NCBI RefSeq assembly: GCF_900116435.1
Contig: NZ_FPAZ01000011.1
Coordinates: 105,645 to 169,644 of the forward strand
DNA: 64,000 nt
Reading direction: 5' to 3'
Source of the DNA: Pseudoalteromonas lipolytica
GTDB lineage: Bacteria > Pseudomonadota > Gammaproteobacteria > Enterobacterales > Alteromonadaceae
Shown here piece by piece: positions 62,172 to 64,000 of this stretch (positions are counted from its first letter, which is position 1; the number at the start of each line of letters is the position of its first letter). The position numbers and the translations under genes were made by a program. A model generated the notes under the pieces. The model was not told the origin of the DNA and did not search any database. It saw only the letters and a list, made by a program, of their open reading frames with translations.

Positions 62172-63644
62172 ATGGCGAGTGAAAAATTTAACCTTTTTTC
62201 CTTTCAAGGAAAAATGAAAATCTTACATCTTAGTTGGCTTGCATTCTTTATCACATTTTTTGTGTGGTTTAATTTTGCACCGTTACTACAGGCTGTAAAA
62301 ACCACCTTGGGATTAAGTACAGAGCAAGTAAAAACACTACTGATCTTGAACGTGGCTTTGACCATTCCTGCCCGCGTGATTATTGGCATGCTAACCGATA
62401 AATACGGGCCAAGGTTAGTCTATTCATGTTTGCTGATTGTCAGCGCAGTACCTTGTTTAATGTTTGCTTTTGCTGATAGCTTTTTGCAAGCTGCCATTGC
62501 TCGTTTTTTACTTGGGTTTATCGGCGCAGGCTTTGTTATTGGTATCCGCATGGTGTCTGAATGGTTCCCTCATCACGAGCTAGGCACCGCAGAAGGTGTG
62601 TATGGTGGCTGGGGTAACTTTGGTTCCGCTGCTGCGGCTTTTTCACTGCCTACGCTGGCATTAATTTTTGGCGGCGATGATGGTTGGCGTTATGCAATTG
62701 GTATTACGGGTGTAATGAGCTTTGTGTATGGTTTTATTTATTATTTTAATGTAACCAATACACCTAAAGGCTCGACGTACTTTCGTCCTAAAAATTTAGG
62801 GGCGATGGAAGTCACTTCTAAAGGCGATTTTTTCTTACTCCTAATCATGAAAATCCCTATGTATGCAGCAATGGCATTACTGGCTTGGAAACTCTCACCC
62901 AATGGTGTTGGGATGATTGAAGCAAATGTCGTACACCTTATTTATGGTGGGTTAGTGCTGCTGTACTTGTTTGAAGTTAAAAAAGTGTGGAACGTAAATA
63001 AAACGGTATTTGAGCAAGAAGTACCTGAGTTACATCGCTATAGTTTTAAGCAAGTAGCTGTGCTGGATATTTTGTATTTTACAAATTTTGGTTCTGAGCT
63101 TGCTGTGGTGTCAATGCTGCCGCTATTTTTTGCTGAGACCTTCTCGCTCGACCCTGTTATGGCAGGGATGGTGGCCGGTGCGTATGCATTTATGAACTTA
63201 ATGTCACGCCCAGCAGGTGGGTTTATTTCAGATAAGTTTGGTCGCCGTACAACGTTACTTATTTTAACCGCCGGTTTAGCCGCAGGTTATCTGTTAATGG
63301 GCATGGTTAATTCGCAGTGGCCATTATGGTTAGCAGTTGCAACAGCCATGGCGTGCTCTTTCTTTGTTCAATCAGGAGAAGGTGCTGTGTTTGCGGTCGT
63401 GCCATTAATTAAACGTCGCTTAACAGGGCAAATTGCAGGGATGACAGGGGCATATGGTAACGTTGGGGCAGTTACATTTTTAACGGTGTTATCGTTCGTT
63501 GATTATGCAACTTTCTTTTATGTTATCGCCGGTACGGCAATGATTGGCTTTGTTACTTTGTTCTTTATGGATGAACCGCGAGGTCAAATTGCTGAAGTAC
63601 GCGAAGACGGGACTGTTGAACTGATTGATGTATCACACAAATAA
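62172..63644 (+). CDS. NasA/NarK-superfamily nitrate transporter (MFS)
   Basis: 490 residues, 12 helices. The NNP signatures are RFLLGFIGAGFVIGIRMVSE and EGVYGGWGNFGSAAAAF; the second half has AFMNLMSRPAGGFISDKFG and QSGEGAVFAVVPLIKRRLTG. It is closer to assimilatory NasA/NrtP-type carriers than to the two NarK-like ones in the cluster. Yet its promoter has an FNR box, which implies anaerobic expression. ATG 62172 has GGAG six bases ahead. Followed by a hairpin and the IS4 transposase. Confidence 0.85.
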   Translation: MASEKFNLFSFQGKMKILHLSWLAFFITFFVWFNFAPLLQAVKTTLGLSTEQVKTLLILNVALTIPARVIIGMLTDKYGPRLVYSCLLIVSAVPCLMFAFADSFLQAAIARFLLGFIGAGFVIGIRMVSEWFPHHELGTAEGVYGGWGNFGSAAAAFSLPTLALIFGGDDGWRYAIGITGVMSFVYGFIYYFNVTNTPKGSTYFRPKNLGAMEVTSKGDFFLLLIMKIPMYAAMALLAWKLSPNGVGMIEANVVHLIYGGLVLLYLFEVKKVWNVNKTVFEQEVPELHRYSFKQVAVLDILYFTNFGSELAVVSMLPLFFAETFSLDPVMAGMVAGAYAFMNLMSRPAGGFISDKFGRRTTLLILTAGLAAGYLLMGMVNSQWPLWLAVATAMACSFFVQSGEGAVFAVVPLIKRRLTGQIAGMTGAYGNVGAVTFLTVLSFVDYATFFYVIAGTAMIGFVTLFFMDEPRGQIAEVREDGTVELIDVSHK

Positions 63645-63678
63645 ATCTTAATACGATAGAAAAGCCAGCTTAAGCTTA

Positions 63679-63710
63679 ATGCCAGTCAGTTAAGAGCTGA
63701 CTGGCATTTT
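63679..63710. terminator. Hairpin holding the transposase stop codon
   Basis: ATGCCAGTCAG-ttaagag-CTGACTGGCAT then TTTTC. The stem is a perfect 11 bp. It may terminate the nitrate carrier transcript or form the end structure of the insertion sequence; the last six codons of the transposase are within it. Confidence 0.7.
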
Positions 63711-64000
63711 CTTTTGTAAGGATACTTATTTGGTTTCCTTCTTATCACCCTTGGATAATGCCTGTCTGGTAGCCTATCGGGTAAGATAAACAACCTAAGT
63801 GTTGTCAGTAACTCATCATAATGAACAGGTAACTTACTTGCACTATGTATTGGCGTAAACATGAAGAAAGCGATTACCTGCCGCATAGATTGGCTAAAGC
63901 TTAATTGAGTAGGCAAGATATCTTCTTCTTTAGTTGCATCAAGCATGATTATGCGTATTAAGTTGTAAGCGAGTAGTAATCCCCATAACTCTTGGCGTAC
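63686..64000 (-). mobile_element. IS4-family transposase, C-terminal part (continues beyond window)
   Basis: The frame is open to the right window edge, giving 104 residues that begin VRQELWGLLLAYNLIRIIM and end HYPRVIRRKPNKYPYKRKCQ-SALN. The ELWGLLLAYNLIR motif is the part of the DDE domain after the catalytic Glu in IS4-type transposases. The YPRV..KPNKYP end is also typical. The 5' part and the far terminal repeat lie outside, so it cannot be said whether it is intact. Confidence 0.85.

Overview
The window reads as a chromosomal segment of a marine-type gammaproteobacterium, most likely Alteromonadales and plausibly Pseudoalteromonas. The reasons are gene content and order (dnaB-alr, maoP/hdfR, gmk-rpoZ-spoT-ridA, trmH-recG, ECF sigma/DUF4097), moderate-to-low GC, and a small inverted-repeat element and an IS4-family transposase. 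The genus is an inference; no rRNA or full-length marker gene is present. Every call comes from reading the DNA and conceptual proteins; no database search was run.

Left half (about 1-31.4 kb) is mostly core genome. It opens with the end of a DUF7305/PilX-like surface protein. Next come an ECF sigma factor, a membrane anti-sigma and a DUF4097 beta-repeat protein, then dnaB-alr and a small putative thiamine-salvage operon (YkoF-like protein, PnuC-family transporter, phosphotransferase). A tRNA-Arg(CCG), rof, zntB and the rimB-like/rimK/aspartoacylase cassette follow. After these are an MscS-like channel, a BamA-like outer-membrane protein, recQ with its DUF3630 partner, a 265-bp MITE-like element, rarD, a two-receiver GGDEF regulator and the divergent maoP/hdfR pair. 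A porin preceded by a textbook Pho box, recG-trmH, asnC/asnA, a FapA-family protein and the gmk-rpoZ-spoT-ridA group close this half.

Right half (about 31.5-64 kb) is almost entirely one physiological module: anaerobic nitrate respiration. It holds narGHJI with a parvulin PPIase and a tiny Cys-rich CCGxC protein, the narX sensor and the narL regulator. The molybdenum-cofactor pathway is nearly complete (moaA behind a Moco riboswitch, mobA, moaB, moaC, moaD, moaE, moeA, moeB), with modABC for molybdate. There are three distinct NarK/NasA-type nitrate/nitrite carriers, an alginate-export-like outer-membrane channel, NnrS and a DGC zinc-binding protein. A PP2C phosphatase-kinase fusion and the oxygen-independent ubiquinone genes ubiT and ubiUV complete it. 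Near-perfect FNR boxes and NarL/NarP-type 7-2-7 palindromes recur upstream of several of these units, so the cluster looks like one oxygen- and nitrate-responsive regulon. No nitrite reductase is visible in the window.

The block is bounded by the core gene gmk on one side and an IS4-family transposase, cut by the window end, on the other. Together with its accessory character this suggests a mobile or horizontally acquired respiratory island. The most distinctive points are the compact FNR+NarL promoter architecture, the kinase-phosphatase beside a nitrate transporter, the 46-codon CCGxC gene, the convergent DGC/moeB genes that share the same last four codons through an inverted repeat, a zntB terminator buried inside rof, the Pho-box porin and the MITE-like element.
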